Source: SKLM01 sp964390305
GTDB taxonomy: Bacteria; Chloroflexota; Anaerolineae; B4-G1
Direction of reading: 5' to 3'
Assembly (NCBI GenBank): GCA_964390305.1
Contig: CAYMHT010000078.1
Span: 1-12,648, forward strand
Length of the DNA: 12,648 nt
The stretch's first letter is position 1, and every line of letters starts with the position of its first letter. Shown here piece after piece: positions 1 through 5,537 of the stretch. A program made the translations under genes and the position numbers. A model generated the notes under the pieces. That model was given only the letters and a program-made list of their open reading frames with translations. It did not search any database and was not told the origin of the DNA.

Positions 1-18
1 CGTCGTCACGGTCATCAT
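1..18 (-). CDS. Start of a divergent gene (first six codons only)
   Basis: Read on the minus strand, the first 18 bases give ATG ATG ACC GTG ACG ACG (MMTVTT), and the rest lies outside the window. Immediately upstream on that strand (19-30) is GAGGAGGACACC, a strong Shine-Dalgarno sequence five bases before the ATG. A minus-strand promoter candidate lies at 130-158. The product cannot be identified from six residues. The gene shares its upstream region with the TrmB-type regulator and is a natural candidate target of it, but this is inference from position. Confidence 0.45.
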
Positions 19-129
19 GGTGTCCTCCTCGTCTTCAATCGCCCAGCCGACGCCGCCTTCTCAGCGGCCGTCCGCCCGATCCCGCCGGCAGCGGTCCCCG
101 CCTGTCGGTCTCCCCTCAGACGGAAACCC

Positions 130-158
130 ATGGTAGCAGGGAGGCAGAGAAGTGGCAA
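130..158 (-). promoter_or_regulatory. Sigma-70-type promoter for the divergent gene
   Basis: On the minus strand, TTGCCA (158-153, five of six matches to the -35 consensus) is followed after exactly 17 bases by TACCAT (135-130, four of six matches to the -10 consensus). Transcription would start near 123 and leave a leader of about 105 bases before the ATG at 18. The -35 box lies only 9 bases from the -35 box of the + strand promoter, so the two promoters are back to back. Confidence 0.4.
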
Positions 159-167
159 TTTTGGGGC

Positions 168-196
168 TTGACACGGGGCTCCGCATGGTGTAAGAT
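168..196 (+). promoter_or_regulatory. Sigma-70-type promoter of the TrmB-family gene
   Basis: A perfect -35 box TTGACA (168-173) is followed by a 17-base spacer and TAAGAT (191-196, four of six matches to TATAAT). Transcription should start near 203, inside the palindrome at 199-222. A protein bound to the palindrome would therefore block this promoter. Confidence 0.65.
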
Positions 197-198
197 GG

Positions 199-222
199 TA
201 GTGGTTATAAATCTAACCACTA
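199..222. promoter_or_regulatory. Perfect palindromic operator, probably autoregulatory
   Basis: TAGTGGTTA at 199-207 and TAACCACTA at 214-222 are perfect inverted repeats of 9 bases around a 6-base centre (TAAATC). The site begins two bases after the -10 box and covers the predicted transcription start. Its position just before a TrmB-family gene suggests autoregulation by that protein. Known TrmB-family regulators bind palindromic operators, but no match to a described motif is claimed. Confidence 0.6.
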
Positions 223-253
223 AGGCCTGATTATGCCGTCCGAGGGGAGAGCG

Positions 254-1063
254 ATGCACGAGGATCCTGTCGCGCGCCTGGTAGCGCTGGGCTTCTCTGA
301 GTACGAGGCAAAGGTGTACGTAGCGCTTCTCGGCGAGAACCCGGCCACCGGCTATCAGGTGTCAAAAGCCTCCGGCGTCCCCCGCTCCATGGTCTACGAG
401 GTGCTGGGCAAGCTCACCGCCCGCGGAGCGGCGATGGAGCTGCACAAGCCAGGGAAGACCCAGTATGCGCCGATCCCCCCCACAGACCTCCTCGATCAGC
501 TCCATCACGAGCACGAGGCATTGGTCGCCTCGCTCAAGGACGACCTATCCGCCCTGCCCACGAGGTCCGATCTGGAGTATGTGTGGAACATCGACGGCTA
601 TGACAATGTGATGGCCAAGGCGCAAGAGATGATCAGGCAGGCGGAGGAGCGCGTCTACGTGGCCGTCCTGCCCTCGACGTTTCCGCCCCTCAAGCCCATC
701 CTCGAAGAGGCGATCGCCCGCGACATCCGCGTCGTGGTCTACAGCTCAGAGGGCCTCGACCTGCCGGGAGGCCGCATCGTGACGGCGGCGATGTCTCAGG
801 ACCATCTGAGGAGGGCGGAAGGCCTGGGGCTGGTTCTCGTCGTCGACGGGGACCAGGTCCTGGTCGGCGAGCGGCTGTCAGGGGCACGGGCGCGCGCGTC
901 CTGGACGCGCAGTCCGCTCTTCGTCCTGATCGCGGAGCACCATCTGCGTACGGATCTGTACCTCCCGCGCATCCTCGACGAGCTGGGAGATCGGGCTGAG
1001 GCGCTGATCCACGAGGATGACTGGGAGTTGTTCGCTCGGGCGTTTGAGAGCAGGATCGATTAA
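254..1063 (+). CDS. TrmB-family transcriptional regulator
   Basis: Predicted DNA-binding regulator of 269 residues. The N-terminal 70 or so residues form a TrmB-type winged helix: LGFSEYEAKVYVALL, then the recognition part GYQVSKASGVPRSMVYEVLGKL, then a wing ending KPGKTQYAPI. A short coiled segment (HHEHEALVASLKDDL) follows. The C-terminal part resembles the phospholipase-D-like fold seen in this family (AEERVYVAVLPS near residue 130), with no catalytic HKD motif visible. An upstream ATG at 233 is possible and would add seven residues. I prefer 254 because GAGGGGAGA precedes it at good spacing. The gene lies directly behind a strong promoter and a palindrome, which suggests autoregulation. 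The amphi-Trp gene follows 35 bases downstream. The ligand cannot be deduced. Family assignment is firm; targets are inference. Confidence 0.85.
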   Translation: MHEDPVARLVALGFSEYEAKVYVALLGENPATGYQVSKASGVPRSMVYEVLGKLTARGAAMELHKPGKTQYAPIPPTDLLDQLHHEHEALVASLKDDLSALPTRSDLEYVWNIDGYDNVMAKAQEMIRQAEERVYVAVLPSTFPPLKPILEEAIARDIRVVVYSSEGLDLPGGRIVTAAMSQDHLRRAEGLGLVLVVDGDQVLVGERLSGARARASWTRSPLFVLIAEHHLRTDLYLPRILDELGDRAEALIHEDDWELFARAFESRID

Positions 1064-1098
1064 GGCATCGGTCGAAAGAGGCAAGTTAAGGAGGGAAT

Positions 1099-1368
1099 AT
1101 GTCAAAGAAGAACGTTCTGTTCAAGAGTGAGGAGTGGAAGGCTCGGCGGAGTGCCGCGGCCTTCGTGCGTGAGCTCGCGGACAAGCTGGAGGGCGGAGAG
1201 GTCTCCCTGCGCCGCGGCGAGGATGAGGTGAACCTGACGGTCCCGGAGACGGTCGAGCTGGAGATCGAGGTCACAGAGAAGGTCGAGGAGCACAAGACGG
1301 AACAGGAGCTGGAGATCGAGATCGAGTGGACGAAGGAGCAGACCGAGGGATCGGTGACCTTGGGCTGA
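1099..1368 (+). CDS. Amphi-Trp domain-containing protein
   Basis: Small acidic protein of 89 residues that fits the amphi-Trp domain. It has an N-terminal strand (KKNVLFKSEEW), an amphipathic helix (RSAAAFVRELADKLEGGEV), a strand with the typical RRGEDEVNLTVPETVELEIEV, and a terminal strand ending in the conserved Trp (LEIEIEW, W77). The molecular function of this domain is unknown. No signal peptide or membrane segment is present, so it is cytoplasmic. The start is fixed by AAGGAGGGA eight bases upstream. It follows the TrmB gene by 35 bases and is probably co-transcribed with it. A methyltransferase-like fragment begins right at its stop codon in another frame, so the 3' boundary is an unusual junction, although the protein itself looks full length. 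Confidence 0.8.
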   Translation: MSKKNVLFKSEEWKARRSAAAFVRELADKLEGGEVSLRRGEDEVNLTVPETVELEIEVTEKVEEHKTEQELEIEIEWTKEQTEGSVTLG

Positions 1369-1372
1369 GTCG

Positions 1373-1435
1373 GTGATCAGCTTTATCGAGGGCAAGCAGC
1401 GCGCGGTCCGCGAGGCTGCACGGGTCACGGCGCCC
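1373..1435 (+). pseudogene. Class I SAM-methyltransferase fragment, cut by the assembly gap
   Basis: From GTG 1373 the frame reads ISFIEGKQRAVREAARVTAP and then meets the N gap. After the gap the same 28 bases recur and continue as PGGCVGFNEEIWL. This matches the region of UbiE-type class I methyltransferases where a helix (KQRALREVARVTKPGG) leads into the strand after motif III. The N-terminal SAM-binding part (the GxGxG motif) is absent: a stop codon at 1355 closes the frame just upstream, and the amphi-Trp gene occupies the preceding DNA. No ribosome binding site is evident before 1373. It is either a remnant of a deleted methyltransferase gene or the start of a chimeric protein with the downstream membrane methyltransferase. 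The resemblance is judged by eye. Confidence 0.45.
1408..1435 (+). repeat. 28-bp sequence repeated on the other side of the N gap (left copy)
   Basis: The last 28 bases before the gap are identical to the first 28 bases after it (1536-1563). Such a terminal repeat is what two overlapping contigs leave when a scaffolder joins them with an arbitrary 100 N. Removing one copy and the Ns (128 bases) keeps a single open frame. Confidence 0.8.
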
Positions 1436-1535
1436 NNNNNNNNNNNNNNNNNNNNNNNNNNNNNNNNNNNNNNNNNNNNNNNNNNNNNNNNNNNNNNNNN
1501 NNNNNNNNNNNNNNNNNNNNNNNNNNNNNNNNNNN
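1436..1535. other. Assembly gap of 100 N, probably spurious
   Basis: Exactly 100 N, the usual placeholder for an unknown gap length. The identical 28-bp flanks suggest that the true gap length is zero and that the contigs overlap. Confidence 0.95.
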
Positions 1536-1536
1536 C

Positions 1537-2103
1537 CGCGAGGCTGCACGGGTCACGGCGCCCGGCGGCTGCGTCGGCTTCAACGAGGAGATCTGGCTCA
1601 GGACGCCGCGCCCGAGCCTGGTCGTGTTTGTGAAGCGGACCTGGGACGTGGTGATCCTGAGCGCCATCGGCCTGCTCACGCTGGCCAAGTACGTCCTGGC
1701 CGGGCTGGACGTGCGTTTCGGCTGGACCGTGCCGATGGCTCTTGCCCTTCAGATCGCCGCGATGGTGATCGCCGCCCTGGGGTACGCGCTGGTGACCTGG
1801 GCCCTGGCCGTGAACGCCTTCTTCTCGAAGGTGGTTCGCCTGCAAGGGGATCGCGGTCAGCACGTGGTCACCCATGGCCCCTACCGGGCCGTGCGCCACC
1901 CAGGGCACCTCGGCACCATCGCCTTTGAGCTGGCCACGCCGATCATGTTGGGCTCGGTCTGGGCGCTGATCGCCGGTGCATTGGTCGTCGGATTGACCGT
2001 CTTGCGCACCCACCTGGAGGATCGGACGCTGCATGAGGAGCTCGAGGGCTACGAGGCGTACGCCAAGCGGGTCCCTCATCGCCTGTTCCCCGGGGTCTGG
2101 TGA
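1537..2103 (+). CDS. Isoprenylcysteine methyltransferase-like membrane protein, 5' end uncertain
   Basis: Integral membrane methyltransferase of the ICMT/phospholipid methyltransferase type. Features in order are two hydrophobic segments (VVILSAIGLLTLAKYVLAGL and MALALQIAAMVIAALGYALVTWAL), the soluble motif VVTHGPYRAVRHPGHLGTI with the conserved RHPG, another membrane segment (GSVWALIAGALVVGLTVL), and the SAM-pocket tail EDRTLHEELEGYEAYAKRVPHRLFPGVW. Relatives usually start with two further membrane helices, which are missing here. Instead the frame is open upstream into a methyltransferase-like stretch (VGFNEEIWL) and the N gap. If the gap is closed, the frame runs from GTG 1373 and gives 200 residues. 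The first GTG after the gap in this frame is at 1624. The substrate is unknown. A lipoprotein adaptor gene follows after 38 bases. Confidence 0.75.
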   Translation, partial: REAARVTAPGGCVGFNEEIWLRTPRPSLVVFVKRTWDVVILSAIGLLTLAKYVLAGLDVRFGWTVPMALALQIAAMVIAALGYALVTWALAVNAFFSKVVRLQGDRGQHVVTHGPYRAVRHPGHLGTIAFELATPIMLGSVWALIAGALVVGLTVLRTHLEDRTLHEELEGYEAYAKRVPHRLFPGVW

Positions 2104-2141
2104 TGGTTCTCATCTAGCAGGATCGAGGAAGGAGTACGAAC

Positions 2142-3350
2142 ATGAGGAGAATCACCGCTGTAGGACTGGCGACGTTGGCCCTGCTCCTCTCCGCCTGCGG
2201 AGGCGGGGCAGAGCCGACGCCGACGCCCCTCGCGGAGCCTGCCTTCGGCTCGCTCGTCTCCGTCACCGGGGAGGTCGTGCCGGCCGAGTGGGCGACGGTC
2301 AGCGCCCAAGCAGGAGGCACGGCGCTGGAGGTGTTGGTGGAGCCCGGAGACGAGGTCGAGCAAGGTGATCCCCTCGTTCGGCTCGATCCCGCCGCTGCTC
2401 AGCTGGCGCTCCGCCGTGCCCAGACGGCACTGGAAGCCGCGCAGGCCCGGCTGGCTCTGTTGGAGTCCCGCCCGCGCGGGGAGGAGGTCGCCGTCGCCGA
2501 GGCCAGGGTGGAAGCTGCCCAAGCCGGCGTCGACCAGGCGACCGCCAGTCTGGATCAGATCCAGGCGGGATCGCTGGACGCGGAAATCGCAGCCGCGAGG
2601 GCCCAGGTGACCTCCTCGCAGGCCGACGAGTTGGCCGCAGAGGCGTTCCACGACGACACGATGGAGTGCTTCGACGTGGAGATCCCGGGCGAGGGGAAGA
2701 GAGAGATCTGCCCCTTGCTTGGGCCGATCGAGGAGAGAGCCCGCTTCCGCCTCCACGCGGCACGGGAGGATCTCAAGGCTGCTCGGGCCAACTTGAACGC
2801 TCTGATCGCACAGAAGGACGACCGCATCCGCACGGTGGAGGCCGCCGTCCAGAAGGCCGAGGAGCAGCTGGAAGGGGCCCAGGCCCAGCTGGCCCAGGTG
2901 AAGGCTGGGGCAACGCCGGAGGAGATCGCGGCTGCCGAGGCCTCGCTCCAGCAGGCTGAGGCCGCCCTCGAGCAGGCTCGGGTCGCCCTGAGCCGCACCG
3001 AGGTTCGTGCGCCCCTGGCTGGCACCGTTGGCATGCTGCAGGTGAGAGAGAGCGAGTTCGTCGCACCGGGGCAGCCCTTGGTTACCATCGGTGATCTGAG
3101 CAACCTGCGGGTGGAGACCACGGATCTGGACGAGATTGACGTGCCCGGAGTCGCGGTCGGCCAGACGGTGGACGTGACCTTCGACGCCCTGCCCGACCGG
3201 GTGTTCACCGGGCGCGTGAGGCGCATCTCGCCCATGCCGGCGTCCGATGGGGGCGCCGTCACCTACACCGCCATCGTCGAGCTCGAGGAGTTGGCGCCCG
3301 AGATCCGCTGGGGCATGACGGCCTTCGTGGACATCGAGGTGGAGAGCTAG
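2142..3350 (+). CDS. Lipoprotein membrane-fusion adaptor of an ABC exporter (HlyD/MacA type), copy 1
   Basis: Periplasmic-adaptor-type subunit of 402 residues that would link the permease to the cell exterior. A lipobox L16-S17-A18-C19 follows a hydrophobic signal, so the mature protein is anchored by lipid on the outer face of the membrane; a Thr-Pro linker (EPTPTP) comes next. The first lipoyl half lies at about 53-82 (QAGGTALEVLVEPGDEVEQGD). A long alpha-helical hairpin spans about 85-285, the second lipoyl half about 286-310 (EVRAPLAGTVGML), and a beta-barrel follows to the end. The hairpin tip carries two cysteines, C176 and C190, in a proline- and glycine-containing loop absent from copy 2. 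AAGGAG at spacing 7 supports the start. It forms a tandem pair with the next gene; permease and ATPase lie downstream. Family is firm, substrate unknown. Confidence 0.85.
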   Translation: MRRITAVGLATLALLLSACGGGAEPTPTPLAEPAFGSLVSVTGEVVPAEWATVSAQAGGTALEVLVEPGDEVEQGDPLVRLDPAAAQLALRRAQTALEAAQARLALLESRPRGEEVAVAEARVEAAQAGVDQATASLDQIQAGSLDAEIAAARAQVTSSQADELAAEAFHDDTMECFDVEIPGEGKREICPLLGPIEERARFRLHAAREDLKAARANLNALIAQKDDRIRTVEAAVQKAEEQLEGAQAQLAQVKAGATPEEIAAAEASLQQAEAALEQARVALSRTEVRAPLAGTVGMLQVRESEFVAPGQPLVTIGDLSNLRVETTDLDEIDVPGVAVGQTVDVTFDALPDRVFTGRVRRISPMPASDGGAVTYTAIVELEELAPEIRWGMTAFVDIEVES

Positions 3351-3427
3351 GGAATGGAACGCCACGGACGTCGGCCCGTCCTGCGTCTCATGGTTCGCGC
3401 TTCAGGCCAGTGAAAGGCAGCAAGGGA

Positions 3428-4612
3428 ATGACAAAACAATCTATCCTTACCGCAGGTCTAGTCGCCTCGACGCTTGCCGTGGCGGGCTGTGGCGGGGGTG
3501 CCGGGGAGACCCCCACCCCGATGCCGGAGGCCCCGTTCGAGTCGCTCGTCTCCGTCACCGGTGAGGTCGTGCCAGCTGAATGGGCCACCCTCAGCGTCGA
3601 GGCCGGCGGCACCATTGACGAGGTGCTCGTCGAGCCGGGGGACGAGGTCGAGGCTGGCGATCTACTTGTCCAGCTCGATACCACCGACGCCGAGCTGGCC
3701 GTCCAGGAGGCGGAGGCCCGGCTGGCCAGGGCCAGAGCGGAGCTCGAGCGCTTGAAAGCTCAGCCGAGACCCCAGGACGTAGCCGCCGCCGAGCAGCAGG
3801 TGGAGGCCACTGAGGCCGAGGTCTCCCAGGCCATGGCCGAGCGCGATCGACTCGCGTCCGGGGCCATCTGGTCCGACGTGGCCAGGGCCAACGCGGAGGT
3901 GACCGCGGCAGAGGCCGGCCGCAAGACGGCCCAGATCGACACCGATCAGACGCGGGAGAAGGTCGAGGATGGCACCGTCGCGGAGTGGAAGGAGCAGGAG
4001 GCAGCCCTGCGGCTGCGCGCGGCAGAGCTCCGCCTGGATGCTGCCCGGCTGCGCCTCGCCCACGCTCGTGCCAGTGCCGAGCCACGCATGGAGGAGGCGG
4101 AGGCCCGCGTCCGGGCGGCCGAGGCCCAGCGGGATGTGGCCGCAGCCCAGCTGGCACAGCTGCAGGCCGGACCCGCCGACGAGGAGATCACCCTGGCGGA
4201 GACCGACGTAGCTCAGGCGGAGCTGGCGTTGGAGGAGGCCCGGCTTGCCCTGGAGCGGTGTGAGGGCCGCGCTCCCTTCGACGGCACCGTCGGCATGGTC
4301 CGCGTGCGCGAGGGCGAGCAGGTCCGCCAGGGAGATCTGATCGTCGCCCTGGGCGATCTCTCGACGCTGCGCGTGGAGACCACTGACCTCGCCGAGATGG
4401 ACGTGGCGAAGGTGGACGTCGGACAGGCCGTCGACGTGACGTTCGACCCCTTCCCGGATCGCATCTTCGAGGGTCGCATCACCCGCATCAACCCCATGCC
4501 CGCGCCCGGTGGGGGCGGCGTCCACTACACGGCCATCATCGAGCTCGAGGAGGTGGCAGCGGAGATCCGCTGGGGCATGACGGCCTTCGTCGATATCGAG
4601 GTGGGGGAGTGA
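3428..4612 (+). CDS. Lipoprotein membrane-fusion adaptor of an ABC exporter (HlyD/MacA type), copy 2
   Basis: Paralogue of the preceding gene, 394 residues from ATG 3428. The lipobox is V18-A19-G20-C21, followed by ETPTP and the nearly shared stretch SLVSVTGEVVPAEWAT. It has the same order of lipoyl half, long Ala/Glu/Arg-rich coiled-coil hairpin, second lipoyl half (CEGRAPFDGTVGMV) and barrel ending RWGMTAFVDIEV. A 29-bp block near the 3' ends of both genes is identical (3300-3328 and 4562-4590), which indicates tandem duplication. The hairpin lacks the two-cysteine loop of copy 1; the only cysteine of the mature protein besides C21 is C278. A GTG at 3410 would add six residues; I prefer 3428 for the shorter signal peptide, although neither start has an ideal ribosome binding site. 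Two adaptors could form a mixed assembly or serve alternative substrates; this is inference. Confidence 0.85.
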   Translation: MTKQSILTAGLVASTLAVAGCGGGAGETPTPMPEAPFESLVSVTGEVVPAEWATLSVEAGGTIDEVLVEPGDEVEAGDLLVQLDTTDAELAVQEAEARLARARAELERLKAQPRPQDVAAAEQQVEATEAEVSQAMAERDRLASGAIWSDVARANAEVTAAEAGRKTAQIDTDQTREKVEDGTVAEWKEQEAALRLRAAELRLDAARLRLAHARASAEPRMEEAEARVRAAEAQRDVAAAQLAQLQAGPADEEITLAETDVAQAELALEEARLALERCEGRAPFDGTVGMVRVREGEQVRQGDLIVALGDLSTLRVETTDLAEMDVAKVDVGQAVDVTFDPFPDRIFEGRITRINPMPAPGGGGVHYTAIIELEEVAAEIRWGMTAFVDIEVGE

Positions 4613-4654
4613 CACGGGAACGATTGCCCCCGTCCTGCAGTGAGTCCACCTATC

Positions 4655-4683
4655 TTGCCTCTCCGCATCATCCGGGTTATAAT
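4655..4683 (+). promoter_or_regulatory. Promoter of the toxin-antitoxin pair
   Basis: A perfect -10 box TATAAT (4678-4683) lies 17 bases after TTGCCT (4655-4660, four of six matches to TTGACA). The surrounding bases are visibly richer in A and T than the neighbouring genes. The transcript would start near 4690, about 35 bases before the antitoxin start. This gives the pair its own promoter inside the exporter cluster. Confidence 0.6.
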
Positions 4684-4724
4684 GATGTCGGAAAAGCAGA
4701 AATTCAGCCTCAGGAGGTGAAACA

Positions 4725-5000
4725 GTGGATACAACGACGGTTCAAATCCGGCGCAGAGGGGTCATCACCATCCCTGCAAGCTTGCGGCGTCGATACGACC
4801 TCGACGAGGGCGAAACCCTCACCTTGGTGGACCTGGGAGACGGCGCTCTTCTGCTCACCCCCCAGGTCTCGCGGGTGGCCCGAATGGGGGACAAGGTGGC
4901 TCAGCTGATGGAACAGGAAGGTGTCAGTTTGGAGGAGATGTTGCAGACGCTAGATGAGGAGCGAGAGAGCTACTACCGAGAGCATTATGCCCAAACCTGA
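4725..5000 (+). CDS. AbrB/MazE-type antitoxin of a VapBC-like pair
   Basis: Protein of 91 residues with an N-terminal swapped-hairpin DNA-binding domain (about 4-50): TTVQIRRRGVITIPASLRRR followed by DLDEGETLTLVDLGDGALLLTP, the standard pattern of AbrB/MazE/SpoVT domains. The C-terminal part (about 55-91; VAQLMEQEGVSLEEML, then an acidic helix) would bind and block the toxin. The start is GTG 4725, fixed by CAGGAGGTG eight bases upstream. The stop codon lies inside the toxin gene (14-base overlap), typical of coupled translation. Antitoxins of this type usually repress their own promoter with the toxin as co-repressor, so the promoter at 4655-4683 is the expected target. Family firm, pairing firm from overlap. 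Confidence 0.85.
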   Translation: MDTTTVQIRRRGVITIPASLRRRYDLDEGETLTLVDLGDGALLLTPQVSRVARMGDKVAQLMEQEGVSLEEMLQTLDEERESYYREHYAQT

Positions 5001-5439
5001 TCTCTTTTTCGATAGCAGTGCTCTCTTCGCGGGTGTCGTCTCCTCCAAAGGGGCTGCTCGTGCCTTGTTGCTCCTGGCGGAGGGGGAACTGGTCACCCTC
5101 ACCGTCTCAGAGCAGGTGGTGACCGAGACGGAGCACGCGATAGCCCGCAAGGTCCTAGACGCTCTGCCCTACTACCGGGAGGCGCTGCGCAGCACCGGGC
5201 TGCGCATTGTCCCGGATCCTTCAGCAGACCAGGTGGAGGCCCATCAAGGCATCATCAAGCATCAGGCCGACGTCCCGATCATCTTGGCAGCGATGAAAGC
5301 GGACGTGGATTATCTGACAACCTTCAATCGGCGGCACTTCATTGACGACCCAGAGGTTGCGGAGAAGTCCGGCCTGCGCATCGGCGCGCCGGGAGAGGTC
5401 CTGGCCTGGGTGCGCGATCGGCTGGTGCAGGACGGCTGA
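4987..5439 (+). CDS. PIN-domain toxin (VapC-like ribonuclease)
   Basis: Protein of 150 residues resembling PIN-domain metal-dependent RNases. Candidate acidic residues are D9 in FFDSSALF, E47 in VVTETEHAI, D95 in ADVPIILAA and D108 in ADVDYLTTFNRRHF. The last motif has Asn (N114) where many VapC proteins have Asp, as in a PIN subfamily with the T-x-N-R-R-H-F pattern. The pattern LFFDSSALFAGVVSSKGAARALL at the start fits the family. ATG 4987 overlaps the antitoxin end by 14 bases; an in-frame start at 4954 would lie deeper in the antitoxin gene and is less likely. It would cleave RNA when freed from the antitoxin. RNA target unknown. No sign of truncation. Confidence 0.82.
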   Translation: MPKPDLFFDSSALFAGVVSSKGAARALLLLAEGELVTLTVSEQVVTETEHAIARKVLDALPYYREALRSTGLRIVPDPSADQVEAHQGIIKHQADVPIILAAMKADVDYLTTFNRRHFIDDPEVAEKSGLRIGAPGEVLAWVRDRLVQDG

Positions 5440-5462
5440 TGTCCGAATGTTGAGGTCGAGGA

Positions 5463-5537
5463 GTGAAACGGGGTGGATTGCGCCTGAGCGTGTCTCCTAG
5501 CCAATCGATTCACATTACGTCTCACGCATTGCGATGA
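5463..5537 (+). CDS. Possible 24-codon leader ORF coupled to the permease start
   Basis: GTG 5463 opens a frame of 24 codons (beginning MKRGGLRLSV) that stops at TGA 5535-5537, overlapping the permease ATG 5534-5536 as ATGA. GAGG at 5452-5455 stands seven bases before the GTG. The permease ATG itself has no Shine-Dalgarno sequence, so reading this leader could deliver ribosomes to it. The peptide resembles nothing I recognise. Such a short frame can occur by chance, so the call rests on the exact overlap and the missing permease ribosome binding site. Confidence 0.3.
   Translation: MKRGGLRLSVSPSQSIHITSHALR

Noticed and set aside
1408..1563. 28-bp direct repeats around the N gap as mobile-element target duplication or attachment sites
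   Set aside because: The copies abut an artificial 100-N block on both sides, and merging them restores an open frame, so contig overlap is the simpler explanation.
2076..3365. Minus-strand open frame of 429 codons opposite adaptor copy 1
   Set aside because: Shadow of the adaptor gene; no ribosome site, low-complexity His/Leu/Gly/Arg composition, no recognisable domain.
3366..3381. Small hairpin GGACG-N6-CGTCC between the two adaptor genes
   Set aside because: Only five pairs and no T run; too weak to call a terminator between genes that appear co-transcribed.
4742..4752. GGTTCAAATCC, identical to a tRNA T-loop consensus
   Set aside because: It lies inside the antitoxin coding sequence, codes for conserved residues of the AbrB domain, and has no acceptor or anticodon stem around it.
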